Shown: piece by piece, positions 1 through 6,596 of the stretch | How positions within the stretch are numbered: the stretch's first letter is position 1 | Layout: every line of letters begins with the position of its first letter | NCBI GenBank assembly: GCA_027043985.1 | Contig: JALUDQ010000220.1 | Coordinates: 1-8,262, forward strand | Origin: Desulfurococcales archaeon | GTDB lineage: Archaea; Thermoproteota; Thermoprotei_A; Sulfolobales; WANQ01 | Direction of reading: 5' to 3' | DNA length: 8,262 bases | The notes under the pieces: model-generated | The model's database searches: none | The model's input: only the letters and a program-made list of their open reading frames with translations | What the model was told of the DNA's origin: nothing | Program-made: the position numbers and the translations under genes

Positions 1-31
1 GTGTTATATAGTTTCTCATTGAAGTGTTTTT

Positions 32-42
32 CATATATTTTA
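32..42 (+). promoter_or_regulatory. TATA box for the P-type ATPase gene
   Basis: An AT-only stretch, CATATATTTTA, lies about 45 bases before the ATPase start. An archaeal TATA element here would start transcription near 60-63, giving a short leader that just contains the ribosome-binding site at 71-77. The upstream BRE region is close to the window edge and not distinctive. Confidence 0.45.
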
Positions 43-70
43 TTTTTTAGTAGAAACATATCTTGTCAAA

Positions 71-77
71 GAGGTGA
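71..77 (+). promoter_or_regulatory. Ribosome-binding site that fixes the ATPase start
   Basis: GAGGTGA matches the archaeal anti-Shine-Dalgarno sequence and sits 5 bases before the ATG at 83. The in-frame GTG at 74 lies inside this site, so it cannot be the start. The ATG at 83 is therefore chosen. Confidence 0.7.
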
Positions 78-82
78 GGATA

Positions 83-2581
83 ATGGGTAGTGATGGTGAG
101 GTTATATACATAAGGGCTGATGAAGCTAAGAAGCAAAGTATAGATGAAGTTATACGTAGGCTTAGAACATCACCTGAAACAGGGTTAAGTAGTGAGGAGG
201 CTAAGCGTAGATTAAAGATTATTGGTCCGAACGAGATTCCAGAAAAGAAGGTTCACCCGGTAATAAAGTTTCTAAGATATTTCTGGGGACCTATACCTTG
301 GCTTATCGAGATTGCGGCTGCAATTTCTTTTATGATACATCATTGGGTTGACTTCTATATAATACTAGGTTTATTGGTAACGAATAGCGTTGTAGGCTTC
401 TGGGAGGAACATAAAGCTGAAAATATTATTGAATACTTGAAAAAGAAGCTGTCTCTTACAGCTAGGGTTCTAAGAGATGGTAAATGGCAAGTTATTCCAG
501 CTAGAGAGCTCGTTCCTGGCGATATTGTAAGGATTAGGTTAGGAGACATTGTACCAGCCGACCTGAAACTAATTGAAGGAGAATACCTGATGGTAGACGA
601 ATCAATACTAACTGGAGAATCATTACCTGTAGAGAAGAAGGTCGGTGATGTAGCATACTCGGGCTCCATAGTTAAACGCGGAGAAATGACTGGAGTCGTA
701 ATAGCAACTGGTTTAAAGACGTTCTTCGGAAAGACTGTTGAGCTAGTACAGAAGGCTAAAACTGTAAGCAAGTACCAGAAACTAATAATAAATATAGGAA
801 ACTACTTAATCATTCTTACAATATTACTTGTAACTGCAATGGCTATAGAAGAGATAATGAGAGGAGTGGACTTCTTAGAGCTTCTAAAATTCTCTCTCGT
901 ACTTGTTGTTGCAGCTATTCCAGCAGCACTGCCAGCAGTATTATCTATAACTATGGCAATAGGTGCCTACGAGCTAGCTAAGAAACAAGCAATAGTAACC
1001 AAGCTAGTTGCTGTAGAAGAACTAGCAGGAGTAGACACATTATGCGCAGACAAGACTGGTACTTTAACAAAGAACAAGTTAACTGTTAGTGATCCGGTGC
1101 CAATAGCTGATAATTATAATAAGAAAGATGTAATATTATACGCGGCATTAGCATCAAGAGAGGAGGACAAGGATCCCATAGACCTAGCAGTATTAGAGGC
1201 TCTAGAAAAATACGGATTAAGCGAAGAATACAAAAAGTATAAACAATTACAGTTTAAGCCCTTCGATCCCGTAAGAAAGCGGACCGAGGCCCTAGTTGAA
1301 GGCCCTCAAGGAGAGCGCTTTATGGTAGCTAAAGGCGCTCCACAAGTTATCCTCAAGCTAGTTAACGCAGACGATAATCTTAGAGATAAGGTAATGATCA
1401 CTGTTGATGAATACGCTAAACATGGATACAGAATGATTGGTGTCGCGAGAACACTGGGAAATGGGGAAGATAAATGGATTTATGTTGGTCTAATACCCTT
1501 GTTCGATCCGCCAAGAGAAGATGCGAAAGAGACAATACAGTATCTTAAGAAGATGGGTATAAGTGTCAAAATGATTACTGGCGATCACGTAGCAATAGCT
1601 CGTGAGATAGCGAAAATGTTGGGTATAGGGACAAGAATATATACAATAGACCAATTAATGGAGGCTAAACCTGAAGATGCGGTAAAACTAGCGTTAAAGG
1701 CTGACGGATTTGCTGAAGTGTATCCAGAGCACAAGTATATGATAGTAGAAGCCCTACAAAGGGCTGGCCGTACTGTAGCAATGACTGGTGATGGCGTTAA
1801 CGATGCACCAGCACTAAAGAAAGCAGATGTAGGTATAGCAGTATCAAATGCCACGGATGCCGCTAGAGCAGCTGCAGCAATAGCGCTTCTAGCACCGGGT
1901 ATATCAGTTATTAAAGATGCTATAATGACTGCTAGAAAGATATTCAAAAGAATGTATAGCTATGTTGTATACAGGATAACTGAGACTATAAGAATACTGT
2001 TCTTTGTAACACTCGCTATAATGATCCTAAAATTATATCCCATTACACCAGTAATGATTATATTGCTAGCGTTACTCAACGACTTACCTATACTAGCGAT
2101 AGCATATGATAATGTGAAGATACCAGAAAAACCTGCTAAATGGGATCTCAATCTAATACTAACAGTATCAACAATACTAGGCCTACTAGGCGTTGGTACA
2201 TCATTCCTACTATTATGGCTTAGCCTAGCATACCTAGCCTTGCCAGTAGCCATGGTACAAACCTTCGTATTTCTAAAACTAGCTGTTGCAGGCCATCTAA
2301 CAATATTTGTAACAAGAACAGAAGGCCCATTCTGGTCAATAAGACCTGGTAGCTGGCTGCTCATAACGGCGATAATTACGAAGGTAGCAGCCACAATTAT
2401 AGCAATGATGGGATTAGGGCTCATGTACCCACTATCACCATTCTTCACAGCCCTACTCTGGGGATATGCCCTAGCTTGGTTCGTTGTAGCTGATCAAATA
2501 AAACTATTAGTCTATAAGAAATATGATAGTATAAAGAATTTATTGTCAAGGATGCATGGTGCGATATGGAAGCACTTCTAA
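83..2581 (+). CDS. Plasma-membrane-type proton-pumping P-type ATPase (P3A family)
   Basis: An 832-aa membrane pump predicted to use ATP to export protons across the cytoplasmic membrane. Seen: actuator-domain PGD (145-147) and TGES (177-180); phosphorylated D323 in DKTGT; nucleotide-binding KGAP (417-420); MITGDH (497-502); and the hinge TGDGVND with D570 and D574. The M4 segment around PAALP (280-284), followed by AVLSITMAIGA, is the P3A signature. By alignment from memory with plant AHA2, N101 (M2), R637 (M5) and D667 (M6, LND) occupy the positions of N106, R655 and D684, the proton-binding residues, which supports protons over metal ions. The four C-terminal helices are present, but only about 30 residues follow the last one, so the long plant autoinhibitory tail is absent. 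All catalytic residues are intact. Archaeal relatives exist in Methanocaldococcus and Thermoplasma. The ion specificity is inferred. Confidence 0.95.
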   Translation: MGSDGEVIYIRADEAKKQSIDEVIRRLRTSPETGLSSEEAKRRLKIIGPNEIPEKKVHPVIKFLRYFWGPIPWLIEIAAAISFMIHHWVDFYIILGLLVTNSVVGFWEEHKAENIIEYLKKKLSLTARVLRDGKWQVIPARELVPGDIVRIRLGDIVPADLKLIEGEYLMVDESILTGESLPVEKKVGDVAYSGSIVKRGEMTGVVIATGLKTFFGKTVELVQKAKTVSKYQKLIINIGNYLIILTILLVTAMAIEEIMRGVDFLELLKFSLVLVVAAIPAALPAVLSITMAIGAYELAKKQAIVTKLVAVEELAGVDTLCADKTGTLTKNKLTVSDPVPIADNYNKKDVILYAALASREEDKDPIDLAVLEALEKYGLSEEYKKYKQLQFKPFDPVRKRTEALVEGPQGERFMVAKGAPQVILKLVNADDNLRDKVMITVDEYAKHGYRMIGVARTLGNGEDKWIYVGLIPLFDPPREDAKETIQYLKKMGISVKMITGDHVAIAREIAKMLGIGTRIYTIDQLMEAKPEDAVKLALKADGFAEVYPEHKYMIVEALQRAGRTVAMTGDGVNDAPALKKADVGIAVSNATDAARAAAAIALLAPGISVIKDAIMTARKIFKRMYSYVVYRITETIRILFFVTLAIMILKLYPITPVMIILLALLNDLPILAIAYDNVKIPEKPAKWDLNLILTVSTILGLLGVGTSFLLLWLSLAYLALPVAMVQTFVFLKLAVAGHLTIFVTRTEGPFWSIRPGSWLLITAIITKVAATIIAMMGLGLMYPLSPFFTALLWGYALAWFVVADQIKLLVYKKYDSIKNLLSRMHGAIWKHF

Positions 2582-2585
2582 AATA

Positions 2586-2591
2586 TTTTTT
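2586..2591 (+). terminator. T-tract after the ATPase gene
   Basis: Six consecutive T residues begin 5 bases after the TAA stop. Short T-tracts of this kind are the usual intrinsic terminators in archaea. No hairpin directly precedes it. Confidence 0.4.
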
Positions 2592-2639
2592 ACTACTTGA
2601 AAATCTAAGCTAATATTATAAACGAAAAACTTGAGTTAA

Positions 2640-2676
2640 ATACGATATCTGCTTCGTATCGGCGTAGCGCGCCTAC
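2640..2676. repeat. Two small inverted repeats between convergent genes
   Basis: ATACGA (2640-2645) and TCGTAT (2654-2659) form a perfect 6-bp stem with an 8-base loop. GTAG (2664-2667) and CTAC (2673-2676) flank CGCGC in a second, weaker, GC-rich stem. They lie in the 162-base gap between the convergent ATPase and membrane-protein genes, so a role in transcript 3' ends is possible but unproven. I see no gene in this gap. Confidence 0.35.
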
Positions 2677-2743
2677 TATGATCTCCTCTTGTAGAACCTT
2701 GTTTACCCAGATTTTCTAGATATGATACTATAAGGGGCTTAAG

Positions 2744-3103
2744 TTAGATAGGTATTTTCTCGGCTATGTCCCAGAGTATTGGTGGCTTCCATTCTTCTCT
2801 TTGAATTATCTTGATAATACCTATTATCCATACAATTAATACTGCTAACCATATCAAGGTTGATAATATCCATCCTATGTACGGTATTAGTCCTAGTATT
2901 GAGGATACAATGTATGCTACTATGTATGCTATAAAGAATGCTATAGAGAGCTTCTCCCAATGAATGACCCTTGGATCCCTAGGACCCACAAAATAAGCAA
3001 TCAATGCGCCAACTATGCTGAAAACCCAGGCTATTAGTTGCCAGATAAAGACATCACCAACAGATTTCGATCGATTGACGTCATTGTTAGCATTTGCAGG
3101 CAT
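2744..3103 (-). CDS. Small three-helix membrane protein, Tic20/DUF4870-like
   Basis: A 119-aa protein with a hydrophilic N-terminus rich in N, S and K, then three predicted membrane helices at about 19-39, 52-75 and 77-100, and a basic/acidic tail. A charged loop, GPRDPRVIHWEKLS (40-53), separates the first two helices. Small helix bundles with a charged loop containing H and W between helices 1 and 2 resemble the DUF4870/Tic20-like family of bacteria and archaea, whose function is unknown. The start is the ATG at 3103, with a weak ribosome-binding site (GGCGGAGC, 3108-3115) and a TATA-like element upstream. It is convergent with the ATPase and seems to be a single-gene unit. That it is a real membrane protein is fairly certain; the family assignment is tentative. 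Confidence 0.75.
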   Translation of the reverse strand: MPANANNDVNRSKSVGDVFIWQLIAWVFSIVGALIAYFVGPRDPRVIHWEKLSIAFFIAYIVAYIVSSILGLIPYIGWILSTLIWLAVLIVWIIGIIKIIQREEWKPPILWDIAEKIPI

Positions 3104-3139
3104 ATTTGCTCCGCCATATAGCTGGTATTAATGTGAGAA

Positions 3140-3149
3140 ATAATAAAGA
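3140..3149 (-). promoter_or_regulatory. TATA-like element for the small membrane protein
   Basis: On the minus strand this reads TCTTTATTAT, centred about 41 bases before the ATG at 3103. It predicts a leader of about 15 bases containing GGCGGAGC. This is a plausible match only. Confidence 0.35.
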
Positions 3150-3264
3150 TAAGGGTTATAGTCTAAGGCTCTAGTCAATGTTCTCTGTTTCACCTTATCG
3201 GGTATTATTGTATGGATCTTCACAATCTGCGTGTAGACAAAACGTACTATACTATAAGTTTCTG

Positions 3265-3609
3265 TTAGACGACCTTTAGCGGGGTTAAAGACCTTTCCTT
3301 CTTTAGCAAACTCTTACTACAAGTTACCATTAACAACCACTTAGAATAGGATCTCCTTACACCAAAAGAAGGCACCGCATCACTAGGCAAATAGAACTCG
3401 AAAGGCAGCTCATGTAACCGTGAACCTAGTGCAATGTCCTCAGCCAGCTCCTCCTTTACCAATGTTTTTGTAAACATAGTTTCATCACAATTATAGGCAT
3501 GCACGTCAATAGCGTATCTATCAATACGAACACTATTCACAATCTCGATCAACAACTCCTTATTATTCCTAGGACTTAATACATTAGAAATAAATGCTTT
3601 TGTTGTCAT
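3265..3609 (-). CDS. Arrestin-fold-like protein, apparently N-terminally short
   Basis: A 114-aa ORF. The second half reads LPFEFYLPSDAVPSF, then W-L-x-V about ten residues later. This is the pattern of arrestin N-domain and Spo0M-like proteins, where a PF-x-x-x-LP strand and a PSF turn precede an aromatic strand. Such domains are normally longer, and the first strands expected before about residue 20 are not seen. The reading frame upstream closes at a TGA four codons before the ATG, so no extension is available in frame. A TTG at 3612 directly precedes the ATG and is an alternative start. No ribosome-binding site is visible, which would fit a leaderless message or a decaying fragment. No signal peptide or membrane helix is present. 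Function is unknown; the fold assignment is from memory of the motif. Confidence 0.55.
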   Translation of the reverse strand: MTTKAFISNVLSPRNNKELLIEIVNSVRIDRYAIDVHAYNCDETMFTKTLVKEELAEDIALGSRLHELPFEFYLPSDAVPSFGVRRSYSKWLLMVTCSKSLLKKERSLTPLKVV

Positions 3610-3754
3610 CAAAATTTCATGTCAAAGCAAAAACGTTTTGTAGCTAATGTAACTAATTCTTAACCTAGCGGATATGATGTATTAGGTTATCCTTTAAGGG
3701 CTGCAAAAGTCTTTTGTCAGATAAAACAAGTAGGTGAATGGGAGATTAAGCAAT

Positions 3755-3764
3755 AATTATATAC
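3755..3764 (+). promoter_or_regulatory. TATA box for the methyltransferase gene
   Basis: AATTATATAC is a close match to the archaeal TATA consensus. It is centred about 46 bases before the ATG at 3806, predicting transcription from about 3785 and a leader of about 20 bases with no ribosome-binding site. The rest of 3613-3754 shows no convincing coding frame and forms the divergent upstream region shared with the minus-strand arrestin-like gene. Confidence 0.55.
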
Positions 3765-3805
3765 TATTTTAAGTTAATAGCTAGTAGATTGTCGAGTTGA
3801 TACAC

Positions 3806-4612
3806 ATGGGATCTGTAGATAACTGGATAACAGAGTTCTTTATACGTAGGGGCTGGCTTTTCGGACAAGTGCTGCGAGCTCATAGAGAACGTGGGATAGA
3901 AGAAGCTCGCCTTATCGCGGTACTTCTAGAGAAACATGGTGTTTCTAAGGGTTCTCGTGTAATAGAGTTGGGGTGTGGTAGTGGGAGGATAAGCGTTCCC
4001 CTAGCTAGAGAAGGCTATAGGGTGACTTGTCTTGATATATCTCCAGGGTATATAGAGGAGGCGTTAGAGTATGCTCAAAATATGGGTGTGAGGGAACGAG
4101 TCGAAGGAGTAGTAGGTGATGCTTGGAAAGTTGACGAGATAGTAGAGGGAGGTTATAATGCTGCTCTCATGGTGTGGACGACTCTTATAGGCTATAAGGG
4201 TTCTCCGGAGACTGATATCGAGTTGCTGTCGAGAATACATAGGATAATAGTTCCTGGAGGCAAACTATTCATACTGAGGCATATTGATAGAGACGCAATA
4301 GTGACTAGAAATGCTCAATGTAGGATGGACATTATAGCCAGTGACCTTGGAGACTTATTCGTCATAGAGAAACCCCGTTTTGATCCAGTAACCTCGATCC
4401 TAGAGAACACCTGGATATACTACAAGAAGAAAGGCGATGAACTCGAATATCTCGACAAACAAGGCTTCAAGATAAGAATATACACCGTAACAGAACTAAT
4501 AGACATAGCCTCTAAAGCTGGCTGGAAACTCGAAGCCCTCTACGGAAGCCTAAACCAAGATCCATTCATACCCGGTCGTACCAGCATAAATGCAGTCCTA
4601 GTGGCCGACTGA
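3806..4612 (+). CDS. Class I SAM-dependent methyltransferase
   Basis: A 268-aa protein predicted to transfer a methyl group from S-adenosylmethionine to an unidentified acceptor. Seen: motif I, ELGCGSG at 54-60, which forms the SAM-binding glycine loop; an acidic residue D77 in LDIS, expected to bind the ribose hydroxyls; GDAW at 104-107, expected to contact the adenine; and a motif near VPGGKLFILRH, the usual end of the Rossmann core. The C-terminal third, rich in aromatic and charged residues, likely forms the substrate-binding lid, but gives no substrate clue. Length is normal for the family and there is no membrane segment. The ATG at 3806 is preferred; an in-frame TTG at 3797 is the alternative. 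It appears monocistronic. The methyltransferase call is secure, the substrate is unknown. Confidence 0.88.
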   Translation: MGSVDNWITEFFIRRGWLFGQVLRAHRERGIEEARLIAVLLEKHGVSKGSRVIELGCGSGRISVPLAREGYRVTCLDISPGYIEEALEYAQNMGVRERVEGVVGDAWKVDEIVEGGYNAALMVWTTLIGYKGSPETDIELLSRIHRIIVPGGKLFILRHIDRDAIVTRNAQCRMDIIASDLGDLFVIEKPRFDPVTSILENTWIYYKKKGDELEYLDKQGFKIRIYTVTELIDIASKAGWKLEALYGSLNQDPFIPGRTSINAVLVAD

Positions 4613-4754
4613 TGAGCAGGATCCTTATTTATGAGACGTCAAGATAGCCGCTTTAGAGAGGTTAGAGGAGACGGAATATGCTATGGCTTAAGATGTATTC
4701 TATGTTTCCGGAGAGAAGCTGCTGGTCTACTGGCTTGATGTATTGTTCTCGTTA
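4613..4754. other. Non-coding gap with a possible decayed frame
   Basis: No intact gene is seen. On the plus strand, one frame from 4635 reads DVKIAALERLEETEYAMA, meets a TAA at 4689-4691, then continues as DVFYVSGEKLLVYWLDVLF. The composition is protein-like on both sides of the stop, so this may be the remnant of a small gene, but I recognise no family and the signal is weak. Confidence 0.2.
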
Positions 4755-5006
4755 CTATTGGTAAGAGTGTTTAGGAGATATTTGTTGATTTTTTGTTGTC
4801 ATATATGCTGTTATAACTATTAGTGTATCATTGACTTGTTTATATACAACCACTATGACCCTATTATTAAGCTTTTTAGTACACCTACACAAGTCATTTA
4901 TCTCTTCATCTTTATCTGGACTCTTTAAGCAATGCTCAGCAAGTTCTCGTTTTATGCCCCGTTATCGCAGTCGCTCTAGTGCATGTAGAGTGTAACGTAT
5001 TTTCAT
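4755..5006 (-). pseudogene. DUF4258 toxin-like gene interrupted by a stop codon
   Basis: Read on the minus strand from the ATG at 5006, the frame gives MKIRYTLHALERLR, then TAA (4962-4964) at codon 15, then RGIKRELAEHCLKSPDKD and onward to VIVVVYKQ and LIVITAYMT, ending at a TAG at 4755. Apart from the one stop, this is a full-length DUF4258 domain of about 83 residues: the HALERxxxRGI helix and the paired C-terminal beta strands are both present. A single base change from CAA, GAA or AAA would explain the stop. The ATG overlaps the TGA of the DUF2283 gene as ATGA, so the two were one operon. No ATG, GTG or TTG closely follows the stop, so reinitiation is unlikely. DUF4258 and DUF2283 genes commonly neighbour each other and have been treated as a putative TA pair. 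Confidence 0.75.
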
Positions 5007-5266
5007 GTTTCAGCCACCAAAGACTCTGGCCCCCTTAGGATCAGTTTAGAGAGATCTATCTTCCTGCGCGAGAACCATAGCACCTCTATACCAATGATTT
5101 CTCCTTTCTCGTTATAATCTACTATAACTCCTGGCTCAATCTCCTCAGACTCAACTATTTTACCATCTCTAAGCTTAATATATAGGACATCTCCTGCTCT
5201 ATCATACTTTATGGAAAACTCAACTGACAATGCATCCCCCTTACTCTCTATGTATTTAAAAAGCAT
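5003..5266 (-). CDS. DUF2283 protein, putative antitoxin of the DUF4258 pair
   Basis: The core IKYDRAGDVLYIKL, followed by the acidic patch EIEPGVIVDY and the turn KGEIIGIEVL, is the DUF2283 (COG5428) signature: a small beta-rich domain usually found beside small toxin-like genes. The family alone needs about 60-75 residues. Three starts are possible: TTG at 5230 (75 aa), which begins just before the domain and has a GGGGGAT site 5 bases upstream; ATG at 5266 (87 aa, used here); and TTG at 5302 (99 aa), which adds a CRHC pair. The frame stays open further upstream without a usable start. The stop overlaps the ATG of the broken DUF4258 gene. No membrane or signal sequence. If the pair is a TA module, this is the surviving antitoxin; that role is inference. 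Confidence 0.8.
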   Translation of the reverse strand: MLFKYIESKGDALSVEFSIKYDRAGDVLYIKLRDGKIVESEEIEPGVIVDYNEKGEIIGIEVLWFSRRKIDLSKLILRGPESLVAET

Positions 5267-5370
5267 TTTAAGACAGTGCCTACATTGAATATCTCTTTCC
5301 AAATAACCATGTTTTTCATAAACATCCTTTCTACTACATTCGAATGCGGGTTACCTAGAAAAATAATCAT
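5248..5370 (-). other. Small ORF with a strong ribosome-binding site, possible frameshifted start of the DUF2283 gene
   Basis: On the minus strand AGGAGG (5379-5384) is followed 8 bases later by an ATG at 5370. The 40-codon ORF begins MIIFLGNPHSNVVERMF and ends at a TAG only 17 bases before the TTG at 5230. In the DUF2283 frame the same DNA reads CSRKDVYEKHGYLERDIQC, which is more protein-like, yet it has no start codon. Either this is a short leader gene translationally coupled to DUF2283, or a single indel near 5325-5345 split one longer gene that began at 5370. Confidence 0.35.
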
Positions 5371-5396
5371 TAATTTAGCCTCCTATTGCGCGGTTA

Positions 5397-6032
5397 TTAA
5401 TTTTTCACCAGTATGAGCCATGCTACGCTAACGTATGCTGTGTTTCCTAACTTCCTAGCTACTGTAATCTTTACTTTGTATATATTGTCGTCTATCTTGT
5501 CTGTAGAGACTGTGAGATGGTATGATGATTCGATGAAGCCTATAGATGAAAATGATACTCTATATGTTTTATCTCTATACTTTACTAGATAATTGTAGGG
5601 TATTATGCCTGTATAGGTTATTGAGTTATTTCTTGGTAGAAGTTTAATAAAGATATTGTTAACTTTAATTCTTTGAGGCATAAAGTCTATCTTGGATTCA
5701 GCATCGTAGATATGTACAATTATGTAATTGTAGGCTGTATGGTCTATGAGTAATGTAGTTTCATTCACGATAGTAGTGTTTAATATAAACATTCTTGAAA
5801 AGTTAGAATAGGGCTTAGAGATGAAGATAGTCCAGGTCTCATTCTTCCTTAACGCATTTAAATAGGCATCCCTAGCTTCTTCCAGTATCTTCTTCAACTC
5901 CCTTACTGCGAGTCTATATGTATGATTCTCACTAACTATGCTGGTATTAGTTGCGGCTTTAGATTGTCCGCTACTAGTATTTGTGACAGTATATTTAGTC
6001 GTAAGAGGATGCTCATGATTGAAGACATTCAA
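5397..6032 (-). CDS. Exported, sequon-rich protein of unknown function
   Basis: A 211-aa ORF from the TTG at 6032. I do not recognise a family. It has eight N-x-S/T sequons (for example NTSS, NHTY, NETW, NFSR, NETT, NNSI), is rich in beta-prone and aromatic residues, and has a charged helical stretch, AVRELKKILEEARDAYLNAL, near residues 42-61. This points to a secreted or membrane-anchored, glycosylated surface protein. The frame is open to 6083, and those 17 upstream codons read LLFLFTIIIILAIPIILL, a strong signal peptide or anchor, but contain no ATG, GTG or TTG. The true start is therefore probably a non-standard codon near 6065-6083. Its stop lies 26 bases before the AGGAGG-led ATG at 5370, suggesting cotranscription with the DUF2283/DUF4258 genes. 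Confidence 0.65.
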   Translation of the reverse strand: MNVFNHEHPLTTKYTVTNTSSGQSKAATNTSIVSENHTYRLAVRELKKILEEARDAYLNALRKNETWTIFISKPYSNFSRMFILNTTIVNETTLLIDHTAYNYIIVHIYDAESKIDFMPQRIKVNNIFIKLLPRNNSITYTGIIPYNYLVKYRDKTYRVSFSSIGFIESSYHLTVSTDKIDDNIYKVKITVARKLGNTAYVSVAWLILVKN

Positions 6033-6097
6033 TAGTATGATAGGGATGGCAAGTATGATAATAATTGTAAATAAAAATAATAATTAACGCTAGTTTG

Positions 6098-6349
6098 TTA
6101 GAAATCAGCGTAGTCACCAAATCTTTCAATTACTAGAGTAAGTTTAAACTCTACCTTACGGTCTAATACTTTTCCCGGGCTAATTAATTTTATCTGCATG
6201 TTCCTTCCATATATCTTCCAGTACATTATAGTAGCTGCCTCATTCATGCTTATGAAAACATGGGTGTTGGGCAATCTAGCTGGAGTCCATGGTTCTATTC
6301 TAATTAGCATTTTATTAAAGCCCAATTTAAGCACAATGATAAAAACCAT
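6098..6349 (-). CDS. Small hypothetical protein, probably leaderless
   Basis: An 83-aa ORF starting at the ATG at 6349, with no family I recognise. It begins MVFIIVLKLGF and ends in a charged stretch, VEFKLTLVIERFGDYADF; it may be a small beta-rich domain. Support for a real gene comes from a TATA box on the minus strand centred about 26 bases before the ATG, exactly the spacing of a leaderless archaeal gene. It precedes the sequon-rich exported protein by 66 bases on the same strand, in a different frame. The opposing plus-strand frame over this DNA is hydrophobic and looks like a shadow. Function is unknown. Confidence 0.5.
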   Translation of the reverse strand: MVFIIVLKLGFNKMLIRIEPWTPARLPNTHVFISMNEAATIMYWKIYGRNMQIKLISPGKVLDRKVEFKLTLVIERFGDYADF

Positions 6350-6370
6350 TTTACTATTAATTGTGGATAA

Positions 6371-6379
6371 CTATATATG
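6371..6379 (-). promoter_or_regulatory. TATA box for the leaderless 83-aa gene
   Basis: The sequence CTATATATG on the plus strand reads CATATATAG on the minus strand. Its centre is 26 bases from the ATG at 6349, so transcription would begin at or next to the start codon. It abuts the ribosome-binding site of the divergent vapB gene. Confidence 0.5.
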
Positions 6380-6384
6380 GAGGT
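6379..6384 (+). promoter_or_regulatory. Ribosome-binding site that selects the TTG start of vapB
   Basis: GGAGGT lies 8 bases before the TTG at 6393 but 14 before the in-frame ATG at 6399. The spacing favours the TTG. The second VapB in this window also begins TTG-TCT. Confidence 0.6.
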
Positions 6385-6392
6385 AGACTAAG

Positions 6393-6596
6393 TTGTCTAT
6401 GATTATACGGGCCAAGTATGAGAGAGGTGTTCTCAGACCTCTTAGTAAAATAAAGGAGTTAAGAGATGGAGAGGTAGTCATAATCAAGGTACTGGGCAAG
6501 GATATTGCTGAGGAAGCTTTTGATTCTATAAAGGTAAAGAGAGAGAAAATTGAGAGAGTTTTAAGGGAAGCGGAGGATGAGTTCGGCCTTTATTGA
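6393..6596 (+). CDS. vapB: AF2212-like (DUF104) antitoxin of a VapBC module
   Basis: A 67-aa protein whose N-terminus, IIRAKYERGVLRPLSK, then LRDGEVVIIKV, is the DUF104/AF2212-like signature: a short beta domain that begins with an I-x-A-x-Y-E-x-G-V-L-x-P-L strand. The charged helical C-terminus (roughly 38-67) would wrap onto the VapC toxin. In this family the antitoxin inhibits a PIN-domain RNase. It starts at TTG with GGAGGT upstream, diverges from the 83-aa gene, and its last 20 bases overlap the start of the damaged vapC at 6577, as is common in VapBC operons. The gene is intact although its partner is broken. Confidence 0.85.
   Translation: MSMIIRAKYERGVLRPLSKIKELRDGEVVIIKVLGKDIAEEAFDSIKVKREKIERVLREAEDEFGLY

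Noticed and set aside
4704..4714. TGTTTCCGGA shared by 4703-4712 and 7626-7635 as a dispersed repeat
   Set aside because: The match is only about 11 bases with unrelated flanks, which can occur by chance in 8 kb.
4962..4964. Recoding of the in-frame TAA in the DUF4258 gene
   Set aside because: TAA is not the codon used for selenocysteine or pyrrolysine, and no recoding structure is seen. A plain nonsense mutation is simpler.
6198..6386. Plus-strand 62-aa hydrophobic frame opposite the 83-aa gene
   Set aside because: It has no ribosome-binding site, and its hydrophobic run is what the antisense of a charged, AT-rich gene gives. The minus-strand frame has the TATA box at the right distance.
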